Shown here piece after piece: positions 8,672 through 17,537 of a DNA stretch of 64,000 nt. Source of the stretch: Bacillota bacterium (GTDB lineage Bacteria; Bacillota; Clostridia; Clostridiales; Clostridiaceae); NCBI GenBank assembly GCA_021781655.1, contig JAJXWJ010000010.1, positions 1 to 64,000 on the forward strand. The letters run 5' to 3'. The translations under genes and the position numbers were made by a program. Numbering within the stretch: position 1 is the stretch's first letter; each line of letters starts with the position of its first letter. The notes under the pieces are model-generated. The model was not told the DNA's origin. It saw only the letters and a program-made list of their open reading frames with translations, and searched no databases.

Positions 8672-9955
8672 TTAATTATTAGTAGTGGTATTTAAATTAT
8701 TTTGAATTCCTGTTATACTATCTGACAAGCTTTTTTTATTTAAAGCACTATCAGTTATGGCATTAGCAATGGAAGTCTCTATAAACTCAAAATTTTTAGG
8801 GTACGCTACATCCCTTGCACCATTAACTTCATCTATAGCAATTCTTCCTAAACTTTTATTTCCGTAATATCCATCCGTAGAAAAGTAACTTTGCTCCTTA
8901 TAAAGGTTATTATATGCAGACAGCTTTCCAAAATTATTAAATTCAGTTAAAGCATATTTTGAATTCATGCTTAAATATTTAATAAACACTATTGCTGCCT
9001 TGTTATTTGAACTGCCTTTTAAGGTTAAAATATTACTTCCACTTCCTATTACATCTCTGTTTCCACCTGGCTCAAAACCTGGAAGCTTCTCCACATCAAG
9101 CTTTCCTTTTAGATTCTCATATTTACTCTCAATGTCCTTTAAAGTTTTTAAGTCACAAACTAAGCCTAAAGTATCACCTTTAACAAATGAATTTATTTCG
9201 TTTCCATCCTTACTTTCATCATAAAACACATTATTAAAATACATATTATTTATAGTATTATAAACCTTCATACTATCAGCATTTAATAAAGCTGCTTTAT
9301 TGTTTTGATCAAAATAATTTATTGCTAATTCGTTATAAGCATCAAGATAGTAGTTTCCACTTTTAAAATAACTTAATGGAAAAATCCCCTTTCCTGTTTG
9401 CTTTATTTTACTACCTTCTAAATCTATAATATCATCCCAAGACTTTATATCTTCAGTATTAATTCCATATGAATCTAAAATATCTTCTCTATATACAACA
9501 TATGTTGGGCTAACATACCATGGTATAGCATAATATTTGTTATTTATATATCCATTATTTATGCTGCTTTTTACAAAGGAATCACTTTTGAAACCAGAAA
9601 TAGAAGATACATCTAAAAGATTATTTTGAAATTTATCAATAAAATGCTCACAGTTATATGTATCCATAGTTATAATATCTGGCAAATCACTTTTATTTTG
9701 AATTGCAGAAGTTAGTGCTGATGCTTCACTATTTGTATCCATAGTTTTAATATTAATTTTAACCTTTGGATTTAATTTATTAAATTCAGCTGCACCTTCT
9801 GAAAGCATTGCTTCATCTTCTGTAGAAGTCCATATATTAACCGTACCAGTTAATTGAACTACTTTATTAGTAGTTTGACTTGTAGTTCCGTTATTACAGG
9901 AAACTAAAGCCAGAAACATTGCTGCCATTATACTAAATACTATTATTTTTTTCAT
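8672..9955 (-). CDS. Extracellular solute-binding lipoprotein (sugar ABC transporter type)
   Basis: 427 residues. A signal peptide ends in the lipobox LVSC (MKKIIVFSIMAAMFLALVSC), so the mature protein is lipid-anchored at Cys20. The body has the bacterial family 1 solute-binding layout: GTVNIWTSTEDEAMLSEGAAEF near the N-terminus and IPWYVSPTYVVYREDILDSYG in the middle, as in maltose/multiple-sugar binding proteins. No permease or ATPase gene is adjacent, so it is an orphan that must either use a permease elsewhere or act as a sensor component. A diguanylate cyclase starts divergently 146 bp away, which could hint at signalling. The start has TTTAGGAG upstream. Confidence 0.8.
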   Translation of the reverse strand: MKKIIVFSIMAAMFLALVSCNNGTTSQTTNKVVQLTGTVNIWTSTEDEAMLSEGAAEFNKLNPKVKINIKTMDTNSEASALTSAIQNKSDLPDIITMDTYNCEHFIDKFQNNLLDVSSISGFKSDSFVKSSINNGYINNKYYAIPWYVSPTYVVYREDILDSYGINTEDIKSWDDIIDLEGSKIKQTGKGIFPLSYFKSGNYYLDAYNELAINYFDQNNKAALLNADSMKVYNTINNMYFNNVFYDESKDGNEINSFVKGDTLGLVCDLKTLKDIESKYENLKGKLDVEKLPGFEPGGNRDVIGSGSNILTLKGSSNNKAAIVFIKYLSMNSKYALTEFNNFGKLSAYNNLYKEQSYFSTDGYYGNKSLGRIAIDEVNGARDVAYPKNFEFIETSIANAITDSALNKKSLSDSITGIQNNLNTTTNN

Positions 9956-10101
9956 ACCTATAGCTCCTAAATATTTTATTTCTCATTTAATTCTAATTGT
10001 ATAAAGAAGAAATGTCTATACTTACATCAATTTTTCATTCCCTTGCTATTAATTATATGTAATGCTAGAATTATATATATAATTCACAGTGAGGTGTTAA
10101 T

Positions 10102-11649
10102 TTGACAGTATTTACAATGTTTATGAGTATTTATCTCTTTATTTCAGTTACTATTTCAATATTTTACAGTGCCTATGTCATTTCAAAAGGAAGAACTGCA
10201 CTATCCAAATCATTTTCAGCACTTTGTTTTTTGGTAAGTATTTATTTATTAGGATATTTAGGTGAGATAAATAGTACATCTTTAAACCAAATGGAATTTT
10301 GGAACATGGTTCAATATTTATCAATTCCATTTTATCCTGTATTTAGCCTTTTAATTTCACTATTTTACACTAAAACTGTTGTGTCTTTCAGAAAGAAATT
10401 ACTATGGCTATTCTTAGTACCAATTACTGTTTTTATTATACGACTTACTAATCCCTTGCATCACTTATATTACTTATCAATGAACATTAAAATGATGTAC
10501 GGCATAAATTATCTATCTTTATCAAAAGGTCCTATATATTATTTATATTGTGGTTATTTGTGTATAATTTTTATTTCTATAATTACTATATATTTAATAA
10601 ATTTATTTAACTGCAATGCGAAAGATAAAATTGGATATTTAATACTAATTCTTTCTTCTATAATCCCCTTTATTGGACTTGCACTAATAGTTATTAATCC
10701 TTATATGCTAAATATAGATTACGTCATAATTCTTTTGCCGGCATCACTTTTTTTGCTAAATATAGCCTTATTTAAGTTTGATTTTCTTGAACTAAAAACT
10801 CTAGCTAGACAAGCATTATTTGATAAAAGCCCTTATGCAATGCTTTTACTTGACAACGAAGATATTCTTATCGATTTTAATTCAGCTGCTAAAATTGTTT
10901 TTCCAATACTAAACAGGAAATCTAGTAAAAAATCAATCTATACTATTTTAAAAAATGAAACTGAGTTTTTAAGTATAGTAAACAATACAAATATGGATAC
11001 ACTTGTTTTTTCACATTATGAAACTGATGAATATTATTCCGTTCACATAGTTCCGATTAATATACTTACCGACTTAAAAATCGGGAAATTAGTTACTCTC
11101 ACAAATATTACTGTTCAAAAAAATACTGAAAAAGTTCTTAAAATATTAGCTACTACTGACCCTCTCACAAATGTTTTTAATAGAGCAGAATTTATGAATC
11201 TAGCAAAACTAGAACTTGAACGTTCAAATAGTACTGGTATATATGTATCTCTTCTAATGCTTGACATAGATTATTTCAAAAAAATAAATGACACAAGAGG
11301 TCATGCTGCTGGAGATTCTGTCCTAATACATTTTACAAGTGAAATGAAAAAACATTTTGGTAAAGACGCTATAATTGCTCGATTAGGCGGAGAAGAATTT
11401 GCAATTTTACTACCAAACACAAATATTAAAACCTGTAAAAGTATCACTGAAAATTTTCTTTCACATATTTCAAATAACCCTGCAACTTACGAAAAAAATA
11501 CAATCAATTATACCTTTAGTGCAGGTATTTCTACTAATAATAAAAAACATATAACTTTAGAAAATTTGCTTAAATTTGCAGATAAAAGCTTATATGTTTC
11601 CAAATCTAACGGAAGAAAAAGAGTGTCCCTTCATACCTTTTATGAATGA
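10102..11649 (+). CDS. Membrane diguanylate cyclase: 7TM sensor, PAS-like, GGDEF
   Basis: 515 residues from a TTG at 10102 preceded by GTGAGGTGTTAA. Residues about 5-220 form seven hydrophobic segments of the histidine-kinase N-terminal 7TM type. A PAS-like region follows (about 225-340, with YAMLLLDNEDILIDFNSAAK). The C-terminal GGDEF domain has the active-site loop as GGEEF at 429-433 (RLGGEEFAILLP), a catalytically competent variant that makes c-di-GMP from two GTP. No EAL domain is present. An RxxD inhibitory site is not obvious ahead of the loop, so product inhibition may be weak. The signal sensed is unknown; the divergent binding protein suggests a sugar-linked signal, but that is speculation. 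Confidence 0.88.
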   Translation: MTVFTMFMSIYLFISVTISIFYSAYVISKGRTALSKSFSALCFLVSIYLLGYLGEINSTSLNQMEFWNMVQYLSIPFYPVFSLLISLFYTKTVVSFRKKLLWLFLVPITVFIIRLTNPLHHLYYLSMNIKMMYGINYLSLSKGPIYYLYCGYLCIIFISIITIYLINLFNCNAKDKIGYLILILSSIIPFIGLALIVINPYMLNIDYVIILLPASLFLLNIALFKFDFLELKTLARQALFDKSPYAMLLLDNEDILIDFNSAAKIVFPILNRKSSKKSIYTILKNETEFLSIVNNTNMDTLVFSHYETDEYYSVHIVPINILTDLKIGKLVTLTNITVQKNTEKVLKILATTDPLTNVFNRAEFMNLAKLELERSNSTGIYVSLLMLDIDYFKKINDTRGHAAGDSVLIHFTSEMKKHFGKDAIIARLGGEEFAILLPNTNIKTCKSITENFLSHISNNPATYEKNTINYTFSAGISTNNKKHITLENLLKFADKSLYVSKSNGRKRVSLHTFYE

Positions 11650-11660
11650 AGAACGCTTTT

Positions 11661-11701
11661 ATAAGTCCACTGGAAAACATCCAATTTTTCAGTGGACTTA
11701 T
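11661..11701. terminator. Hairpin between convergent genes
   Basis: Perfect 12-bp stem ATAAGTCCACTG / CAGTGGACTTAT with inner GAAAA/TTTTT pairs. It serves the cyclase gene on the plus strand and the ArsC/Spx-like gene on the minus strand. Confidence 0.75.
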
Positions 11702-11737
11702 AACCCTCTTTCACTTTCAATTTTGATTCGTATAGTC

Positions 11738-12076
11738 CTACTCCCAGTCTTTCCAAACCTCTGGCTTAAATCCTACTGTTGCAAGCTTACCATTTCTAAC
11801 GATTGGTGTTACGTATAATGAAGGATTATTTAATAAAAGTTCCTGTTTAATTTGACTGCTTCTAATGTTTTGAATATTTAAATTTTTATATTCCTTACAG
11901 TTTTTATTTATTACATTTTCAAGTCCAACTGCAGCTACAACACTTTCCATTTCCCTTTTACCAAAGGCTTTTATGTTTAAATCTACAAATTGAAACTTTA
12001 TTTTTCTTTCTTTAAAATATCTTTCCGCTTTTTTTGTATCAAAACACTTTTTTATGCCATATATTTGAATATTCAT
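11738..12076 (-). CDS. ArsC/Spx-family thioredoxin-fold protein
   Basis: 112 residues from the ATG at 12076, which has AAAGGAG seven bases upstream; an in-frame ATG at 12100 lies ahead of that site. The N-terminus MNIQIYGIKKCFDTKKAERY and the C-terminal VTPIVRNGKLATVGFKPEVW are those of the arsenate reductase-like (YffB/Spx) family. Only one Cys is present at the redox position (KKCFDTKK; no CxxC), so it would be a single-cysteine reductase or a regulatory relative rather than a disulfide switch like Spx. It is monocistronic. True arsenate reduction is not supported by any neighbour. Confidence 0.8.
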   Translation of the reverse strand: MNIQIYGIKKCFDTKKAERYFKERKIKFQFVDLNIKAFGKREMESVVAAVGLENVINKNCKEYKNLNIQNIRSSQIKQELLLNNPSLYVTPIVRNGKLATVGFKPEVWKDWE

Positions 12077-12199
12077 TTGTATTTTCTCCTTTAAATTCAC
12101 TTCTATGTTATTTAGTTATAATATAATATTACTCACAAATCAACCTTTAATAAAAGGGTTTTTATAACTAACAAAATTATCCACTAAGACTAAAGTGTA

Positions 12200-13549
12200 T
12201 TATTTAAATATTTCCTTCCAAGCTTTATCTGCTTCTAGTTTAAATTCTTCTGATAAATTATCTAAGCTTTCCATAAACTTAGCATCATTTATCATTTTAG
12301 AGGCACTAGCGTGGGTAGCATATGCATTTGTTTTTTTAACAACTTCTCTAATAACTTTAGGGTTGTCTATCATCATACAGGGCATGAGTAAATTGTTGTT
12401 ATACGGTTGTCTACTTCTTATTTCCCTAAAATATTTACTATTGAAAACTTCCTTAAGTGGCTTTTCTTTTATATTATCTGTTGCAAAATGGCTAAAAATA
12501 CAAGGTTCTACATCTTCCTTCGAATTAATATGACAATAATATTTTCCTGCAATACATCCACCTACATATGGAGCATCATTGAAAAAATCTATAGCAAAAT
12601 ATGGCTTTTCTATTCTTATTTTTCTTGTTCGTTCCCCTAAATACAATCTTTCTTTTGGTGATAGCATACTTTTTATATCTGGATTTTCGCCAATAGGCAT
12701 ATACAAGAAGTACCAGCTCATTTTTGATCCTTTTTCAATTAGCATGTCAATAAATTGTTCAGACGTAACAGTGTCCACATTGTTTGATGAAACTGCAGAG
12801 GATACTCCAAAAAGAATACCTCTCTTTTTAAGAAACTCCATCGCCTTAATAACTTTTTCAAAGGTACCTTTACCTCTTCTATCATCTGTTTCCTTTTCAA
12901 AGCCTTCTAAAGATAGCATTGGAATTACATTACCTAGCTTTTTTAACCTATCTGCAATTTCTTCTGTTATCATCGTTCCATTTGTGAAAGGGGTAAACAT
13001 CATATCATCATATTTTTCATAAATATCAAGCATATAATTATTTATAAAAGGCTCTCCTCCTAAAATTATAATGTAATATATGCCCAGTTCCCTTGCTTCA
13101 CTTATTATTCTTTCTACTTCTTCTTTTGAGATATCATCTTGCTTGCTATAATTTCCAGCATAACAACCTGTACAACTCAAATTACAACGCATAGATGGAC
13201 TTATTAAAATTACAAAGGGTATTACTCCGCCGCCCTCATTTTCTATTTTTACTCTTTGCTCTAGTCCAAACCAAACCGCATTTGAAAAAAAGTTAGTAAA
13301 AAATTTTTTTAAACATCTTTTGTCTGTAGTTTTTAATATATTTTGTACAAATTCATTTGTTGGCTTGTTTTCTTTATAATACTTATAAACAAAATCTACC
13401 TGTGCTTTAGCTTCTGGATCTTTTAATGTTCTGCTTACTAAATAATACAGCTTCTCACAATTTTTTTCTGGATTCTTATCTAAAATTTCTACTGCTGTCT
13501 TAACAAGCATTTCTTTTATTGCTTTTTCCATGGCATTAAAAACGTTCAT
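12200..13549 (-). CDS. Radical SAM protein with C-terminal Cys-rich region
   Basis: 449 residues. I place the start at the ATG at 13549 because GGGGGATATTG precedes it; the open frame extends 23 codons further without a ribosome site. The radical SAM signature CNLSCTGC (CxxxCxxC) follows ISPSMR, then IYYIIILGGEPFIN as the usual GGE region. A C-terminal region has Cys in GGCIAGKYYCHI, DVEPCIFSHF and LMPCMM, resembling a SPASM-like auxiliary cluster domain. The N-terminal 100 residues are helical and of unknown role. It is divergent from an iron permease, which would suit a protein needing Fe-S clusters. No peptide substrate gene is visible nearby, so I do not assign it to RiPP maturation. Substrate unknown. 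Confidence 0.75.
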   Translation of the reverse strand: MNVFNAMEKAIKEMLVKTAVEILDKNPEKNCEKLYYLVSRTLKDPEAKAQVDFVYKYYKENKPTNEFVQNILKTTDKRCLKKFFTNFFSNAVWFGLEQRVKIENEGGGVIPFVILISPSMRCNLSCTGCYAGNYSKQDDISKEEVERIISEARELGIYYIIILGGEPFINNYMLDIYEKYDDMMFTPFTNGTMITEEIADRLKKLGNVIPMLSLEGFEKETDDRRGKGTFEKVIKAMEFLKKRGILFGVSSAVSSNNVDTVTSEQFIDMLIEKGSKMSWYFLYMPIGENPDIKSMLSPKERLYLGERTRKIRIEKPYFAIDFFNDAPYVGGCIAGKYYCHINSKEDVEPCIFSHFATDNIKEKPLKEVFNSKYFREIRSRQPYNNNLLMPCMMIDNPKVIREVVKKTNAYATHASASKMINDAKFMESLDNLSEEFKLEADKAWKEIFK

Positions 13550-13640
13550 CAATATCCCCCCGGGAGAATTACTTATACAATAAGTATATTTATATAATCG
13601 AAAAATAATTCTTAACAAAAAAAACTGTTTTGAATATAAT

Positions 13641-13680
13641 ATAGCAAGTAGAATGACCTACTAAATAGCAAGTAGGAGGT
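13641..13680 (+). promoter_or_regulatory. Direct repeats and strong ribosome site ahead of FTR1 gene
   Basis: ATAGCAAGTAG occurs twice, at 13641-13651 and 13665-13675, a 24-bp period. The intervening bases form GTAG-AATGAC-CTAC. The second copy runs into an extended Shine-Dalgarno, TAGGAGGTGATTACC, so any factor binding here, or a hairpin in RNA, would affect translation initiation. Confidence 0.5.
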
Positions 13681-13688
13681 GATTACCA

Positions 13689-14393
13689 ATGCTTGCACCA
13701 TTTATCATATGCTTTAGAGAAGGTATTGAGATTTTTTTAATTATTATCCCTCTAGTAGTATATTTTAATAAAAATAAATTGTACCAGATGAGTAAAAGTG
13801 TATTTCTAGGTGGTTTTTTAGGTTCAACTTTTTCAATAATAATCGGTTCTATACTATTCTTTCAGGCTACTTTGCTAGAATCAGCAGCTGGAGAACTATT
13901 TGATGGAATACTTGGACTAGTCTTGTCTGTCCTAATATTGTATAGTATAGTCCTTTTAAGAAAAAGTAAAACTTTTGATACAGCTCCTAGTGACAAATAT
14001 ATCAATTTAACTCAAAAAGGAGTTTTAATAATTTCTGCCATAACATTTTTTAGAGAATTGTTAGAAGCCACTTTGTTTATTTTAGCCAGTTCAAGTACTT
14101 CACCCTTACTTGTGGCTACATCTTCACTACTTGGACTAATTTGTGCAGCTATAATAGTATATATAGTAGCTAAAGGTTTTTCTAAACTTAATATAAAAAT
14201 AGTTTTTTATGTGCTTAATTTATTTCTAATTGGTCTAGGCTCATATTACTTTGGAGATGCTTTAGATGTATTATTTAGCGGATATATTCCACAAATATTT
14301 ACGATGGGAATATTGATTTATGCTGTTCCTAGCTATTTTCTAATGCTTAAGAACGATTTAAAAAAGTATTTAATCTCTGGTAAAATCAAATAA
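13689..14393 (+). CDS. FTR1-family iron permease
   Basis: 234 residues with about seven transmembrane segments. It carries both REGLE-type iron-binding motifs: FREGIEIFLIIIP near the N-terminus and FFRELLEATLFI in the fourth segment, which is the FTR1/EfeU hallmark. These permeases move iron across the membrane, normally with an oxidase or EfeO/EfeB partner. No partner is present here, as is common in anaerobes, where ferrous iron may be taken directly. It starts at an ATG after an unusually complete Shine-Dalgarno. It is divergent from a radical SAM gene. Confidence 0.85.
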   Translation: MLAPFIICFREGIEIFLIIIPLVVYFNKNKLYQMSKSVFLGGFLGSTFSIIIGSILFFQATLLESAAGELFDGILGLVLSVLILYSIVLLRKSKTFDTAPSDKYINLTQKGVLIISAITFFRELLEATLFILASSSTSPLLVATSSLLGLICAAIIVYIVAKGFSKLNIKIVFYVLNLFLIGLGSYYFGDALDVLFSGYIPQIFTMGILIYAVPSYFLMLKNDLKKYLISGKIK

Positions 14394-14399
14394 AAAATG

Positions 14400-14445
14400 G
14401 ACTGTTGCAATTTACTTTATATTGTTTGCAACAGTCTTTTTATTA
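14400..14445. terminator. Terminator between FTR1 gene and larC
   Basis: Stem GACTGTTGCAA (14400-14410) with TTGCAACAGTC (14426-14436), followed by TTTTTATT. The opposite side is A-rich, so it can act on both converging transcripts. Confidence 0.85.
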
Positions 14446-15693
14446 TTTTATATTTTTATTTATTTCGTCATAAACTTCTTTCAAAGCAATACCATTTTCT
14501 ACTGCAATTTTTTTACATTCGCTATATTCTGGCTTACTTTTTATTTTTTTACCTTCATAGTATCCATTTTTAATTGTAACTAATCCATACTTTGTTTCTA
14601 ATTTTGTGAAATCTCTATTTAACATAGTTTTTTCAACTTCATAATATCTTATTCCTAAGGTAGAAGTTTCTTTTAATATGAAAGCCTTAACAGCCTCTAA
14701 GTTTTCGCCCTTTGTAAGAGCATTAATTTTCACAGCCGGTCTTCCCTTTTTCATTATTATTGGAGTCAAAAATGCATCTGATGCCCCTATATTAAATAGC
14801 TTTTCGATTATATAATCATACATTTCTGCATTCATATCGTCTATATTACATTCTACCATATATGCCTTTTCTTTATCTGAAGTATTTTGGGCATCACTAT
14901 CTTCAGCTAAAATTAACCTTAAAACATTTGGTATTTCAGTATCCCTATGACCTATTCCATAAGCTACCTTTTGAATTTTGAAATCTTTTCTATCAGTAAA
15001 TTCATCCACTGTTGCCTTTAATATAGCAGCTCCTGTAGGTGTAGTAGTTTCAAATTGAACTGCACCAGAAGTAACAGGAACATCTTTTAAAATCTCAACT
15101 ACAGCTGGGGCTGGCACAGGTATAAGTCCATGTGCACAGTTAACAAATCCACCTCCAAGTTCTATTTTAGAGCACATTACTTTGTCAACCTTCAAATAGT
15201 CTAAACAAATGGCTGCTCCAACAGTATCTATAATCGAATCTACCGCTCCAACTTCATGAAAATGAACTTCATATAAAGGTTTGTTATGCACTTTAGCTTC
15301 TGCTTTTGCAACCTCTTTAAATATATCTAAACTCAACTTTTTAACGTTATCGTTTAATTCACTAGAGTTTATTATATTTTCAATTTCTAAAAGTCCCCTA
15401 TGTTCATGATGGTGGTGGTGATGATGATGGTCATCATCACCACCACCTTTGGTGCCTGACCCCAAGGGGTCAGGCACCAAAGGTGCCACAGATGCCAAAG
15501 GTGCAACATCTACCATAGTGCCAAAAATACCTTTTCTGGAGGCTTCTGATGTAGCAATGTGATAACCTTCTAGCTTAAGTTTTTTTAATTCATCAATTAA
15601 GTAGTCCTCTGGTACTTCAAGATTTAGCATTGCCGCTAGATTCATATCTCCGCTTATTCCTGAGAAACAATCATAATATAATATTTTCATCAT
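14443..15693 (-). CDS. larC: LarC, nickel-pincer cofactor biosynthesis protein
   Basis: 416 residues, full length in one frame; in Lactobacillus the protein is made by programmed frameshift from larC1/larC2. LarC inserts nickel into the pyridinium-dithiocarboxylate cofactor of lactate racemase-type enzymes. It opens with MKILYYDCFSGISGDMNLAA and contains EVHFHEVGAVDSIIDTVG and HGLIPVPAPAVVEILK, all typical. A His-rich metal-handling run (DDDHHHHHHHHEH) follows residue 88 or so. Directly before it, the coding DNA contains a 40-bp palindrome (15445-15484) encoding VPDPLGSGTK, which is not part of the family. larB and larE are not nearby. The start is an ATG pair after AAGGTGGACAA. Confidence 0.88.
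   Translation of the reverse strand: MMKILYYDCFSGISGDMNLAAMLNLEVPEDYLIDELKKLKLEGYHIATSEASRKGIFGTMVDVAPLASVAPLVPDPLGSGTKGGGDDDHHHHHHHHEHRGLLEIENIINSSELNDNVKKLSLDIFKEVAKAEAKVHNKPLYEVHFHEVGAVDSIIDTVGAAICLDYLKVDKVMCSKIELGGGFVNCAHGLIPVPAPAVVEILKDVPVTSGAVQFETTTPTGAAILKATVDEFTDRKDFKIQKVAYGIGHRDTEIPNVLRLILAEDSDAQNTSDKEKAYMVECNIDDMNAEMYDYIIEKLFNIGASDAFLTPIIMKKGRPAVKINALTKGENLEAVKAFILKETSTLGIRYYEVEKTMLNRDFTKLETKYGLVTIKNGYYEGKKIKSKPEYSECKKIAVENGIALKEVYDEINKNIK
15411..15484. repeat. Two adjacent palindromes inside larC
   Basis: Palindrome 1 has 19-bp perfect arms, 15445-15463 and 15466-15484, built on GGTGCCTGACCCC, with a 2-base centre. Palindrome 2 has 17-bp perfect arms, 15411-15427 and 15431-15447, built on GGTGGTGGTGATGATGA, overlapping palindrome 1 by three bases. 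Both stay in frame. Palindrome 1 looks like a REP-type repeat; palindrome 2 partly reflects the complementarity of Gly/Asp and His codons. Confidence 0.8.
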
Positions 15694-15714
15694 TTGTCCA
15701 CCTTTCTTTTTTCT

Positions 15715-15770
15715 TTCTAATTTAATTTAATTTAATTCAACTTAATTTAATATACTTTAATTCAATATTT
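15715..15770. repeat. Short TTAAT-type simple repeat upstream of larC
   Basis: Several tandem TTAAT units, some imperfect, fill the gap between the eamA-like stop and the larC start. This is probably slippage-derived AT-rich DNA; I see no gene or clear promoter motif in it. Confidence 0.5.
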
Positions 15771-16644
15771 GCATTTTATCTATATTCTTATTTTGCATAA
15801 TATTTTTATAATTTACAACTATCATGCTTAAAAAAATTATAACACATCCGAATAGTACTCTAAGGGTTATTATATCCCCTACAAATACGGAAAAAATTGC
15901 ACTGAATACTGGTTCTGCTAAATAAATAACCGCTGCATTTGAAGGACTTACAAAGGGTTGCATTTTATTTTGAATTCCATAGGCCAAAATTGAAGAAAAA
16001 ATTGAAGTATATAATACAGACCAAATCGAAAAGGTATTTGGTATAAATTGGACTTTTTCTATTGCTACAGCTGGTACTAGAGCTAACAGCCCTATTACTA
16101 AAAATTCTATTAAGGTTAACAATAATGGGTCTATATTTTGTGCATATTTATCTATCCAAATTATTTGCATAGCAAAAGCTAATGCACATAACATTGTAAG
16201 AAAATCACCATAATTAAACGAAAAATCCCCATTTAATGAAATTAATGAAAGACCTATTACTGATAAAATAACTCCTATTATGGTATAGATGTCTGGAAGC
16301 TTCATCTTCCTTATAGCTATTATAATTGGTACCATTACTACATTAAGTCCAGTGAGAAAACCAGATTTACTTGGAGAAGTATACAGTAATCCTTCTGTCT
16401 GCAGTGCACTACCAATAAACATAGCAAGTCCTATTATTACTCCTGCCTTAATTGTAGCTTTATTTATTTTATTAAATCTATTAAAACAAAATATAAGCAA
16501 TATTGCTGCTGCAAGTAAAAATCTAAAGGTTAAGAAAGTGTATACTCCTACGAATTTTATCCCTTTACTCATTATTGGAAAACTGCCACCCCAAACAACA
16601 GTAACAAATAATAGACTTAAACTTGCCTTAAATTCCTTAGTCAT
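15757..16644 (-). CDS. EamA/DMT-family transporter
   Basis: 295 residues, starting at the ATG at 16644 behind TTAGGAGAATAAAT. Ten hydrophobic segments are arranged as two EamA repeats: LLFVTVVWGGSFPIMSKG opens the first and ALAFAMQIIWIDKYAQ the second, with LAEPVFSAIFSVFVGD near the end. Members export metabolites or amino acids across the inner membrane; the substrate cannot be read from sequence. It follows the NAD operon but is separated from nadC by a hairpin, so linkage to NAD metabolism is weak. Confidence 0.8.
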   Translation of the reverse strand: MTKEFKASLSLLFVTVVWGGSFPIMSKGIKFVGVYTFLTFRFLLAAAILLIFCFNRFNKINKATIKAGVIIGLAMFIGSALQTEGLLYTSPSKSGFLTGLNVVMVPIIIAIRKMKLPDIYTIIGVILSVIGLSLISLNGDFSFNYGDFLTMLCALAFAMQIIWIDKYAQNIDPLLLTLIEFLVIGLLALVPAVAIEKVQFIPNTFSIWSVLYTSIFSSILAYGIQNKMQPFVSPSNAAVIYLAEPVFSAIFSVFVGDIITLRVLFGCVIIFLSMIVVNYKNIMQNKNIDKMQILN

Positions 16645-16669
16645 ATTTATTCTCCTAATTTTGAAGAAA

Positions 16670-16691
16670 GGCATACTCATATGAGTATACC
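16670..16691 (-). terminator. Hairpin between nadC and the eamA-like gene
   Basis: A 22-bp near-perfect palindrome, GGCATACTCAT / ATGAGTATACC with one mismatch, immediately after the nadC stop and followed on the minus strand by TTTCTTC. It probably ends or attenuates the nad operon transcript. Confidence 0.6.
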
Positions 16692-16694
16692 TTC

Positions 16695-17537
16695 CTATTT
16701 TTCAATAGTAACTAGATTTTTCATGCTTATATCCAAAACCTTATATGAGTGAGTTATATATCCTGTTGATATGTAATCAACTCCTGTTTCAGCAAGTGTC
16801 CTTATTGTATCTAGATTAACATTTCCAGAAACTTCTGTATGTGCATTCCCATTTATAATTTCTAAAGCTTCTTTTATAGTTTCAAGCTTCATATTATCAA
16901 GCATAATAATGTCTGCTTTTGCTTCAACCGCTTCTCTTACTTGCTGGATAGTTTCAGTTTCTACTTCAATCTTTTTAACAAAAGAAACATTTTTTCTAGC
17001 AAGTTCCACAGCACTCTTGATTCCGCCAGCAGCTGCTATGTGATTATCTTTTAGGAGTACTCCATCACTTAAGTTATATCTATGATTTTGTCCACCACCA
17101 ACTTTTACTGCATATTTTTCTAGTACTCTTAAGTTAGGTGTAGTTTTTCGGGTATCTAAAAGCACTGTTTTTGTACCTTCAAGCTTCTTTACAAATTCAT
17201 TTGTCAAGGTTGCTACTCCGCTCATTCTTTGCAAAATGTTTAAAGCTGTTCTTTCTCCACTTAAAATACTGTAGGTTGAACCTGAAAGTTTTGCTAAAAC
17301 TTGACCATAGTTCACTCTTTCTCCATCATTTACAAAAAACTGTACTGTAACATCTCCTAAGATTTCAAAAACTCTTTTAAAAACTTCTACTCCTGCTATG
17401 ATTCCTTCTTCTTTTGCTATTACATCAACAGAAGACTTACTGCTACTGCTCATTATTGAGTTAGTAGTAATATCATCATAAGCACCATCTTCTTTTAATG
17501 CATTCATTATGATTTCATCGATTATTAATGAGTTCAT
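16695..17537 (-). CDS. nadC: Nicotinate-nucleotide pyrophosphorylase (quinolinate phosphoribosyltransferase)
   Basis: 280 residues, normal family size. It converts quinolinate plus PRPP to nicotinate mononucleotide, CO2 and pyrophosphate, the third step of de novo NAD synthesis. Family motifs visible: LNILQRMSGVAT, LDTRKTTPNLRVLEKYAV, GGGQNHRYNLSDGVLLKDNH and the C-terminal barrel strand GVDYISTGYITHS. Its start lies 23 bases inside the end of nadB, indicating translational coupling. Last gene of nadA-nadB-nadC. Confidence 0.96.
   Translation of the reverse strand: MNSLIIDEIIMNALKEDGAYDDITTNSIMSSSSKSSVDVIAKEEGIIAGVEVFKRVFEILGDVTVQFFVNDGERVNYGQVLAKLSGSTYSILSGERTALNILQRMSGVATLTNEFVKKLEGTKTVLLDTRKTTPNLRVLEKYAVKVGGGQNHRYNLSDGVLLKDNHIAAAGGIKSAVELARKNVSFVKKIEVETETIQQVREAVEAKADIIMLDNMKLETIKEALEIINGNAHTEVSGNVNLDTIRTLAETGVDYISTGYITHSYKVLDISMKNLVTIEK

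Noticed and set aside
11738-12076. Spx transcription regulator
   Set aside because: It lacks the N-terminal CxxC disulfide switch and is closer to the single-Cys ArsC-like branch, so I kept the family name only.
12200-13549. Second RiPP radical SAM maturase
   Set aside because: No small precursor gene, leader-binding protein or exporter for a peptide is adjacent, and the N-terminus does not look like a PqqD-type domain.
15411-15500. A programmed frameshift in larC, as in larC1/larC2 of Lactobacillus
   Set aside because: The frame is continuous from the ATG to the stop at normal length; the palindromes are in frame, so no frameshift is needed.
15715-15770. Possible CRISPR-like or operator repeat array made of TTAAT units
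   Set aside because: Units are 5-6 bases with no spacers. This is a simple AT-rich repeat. No CRISPR array or cas gene was seen anywhere in the window.
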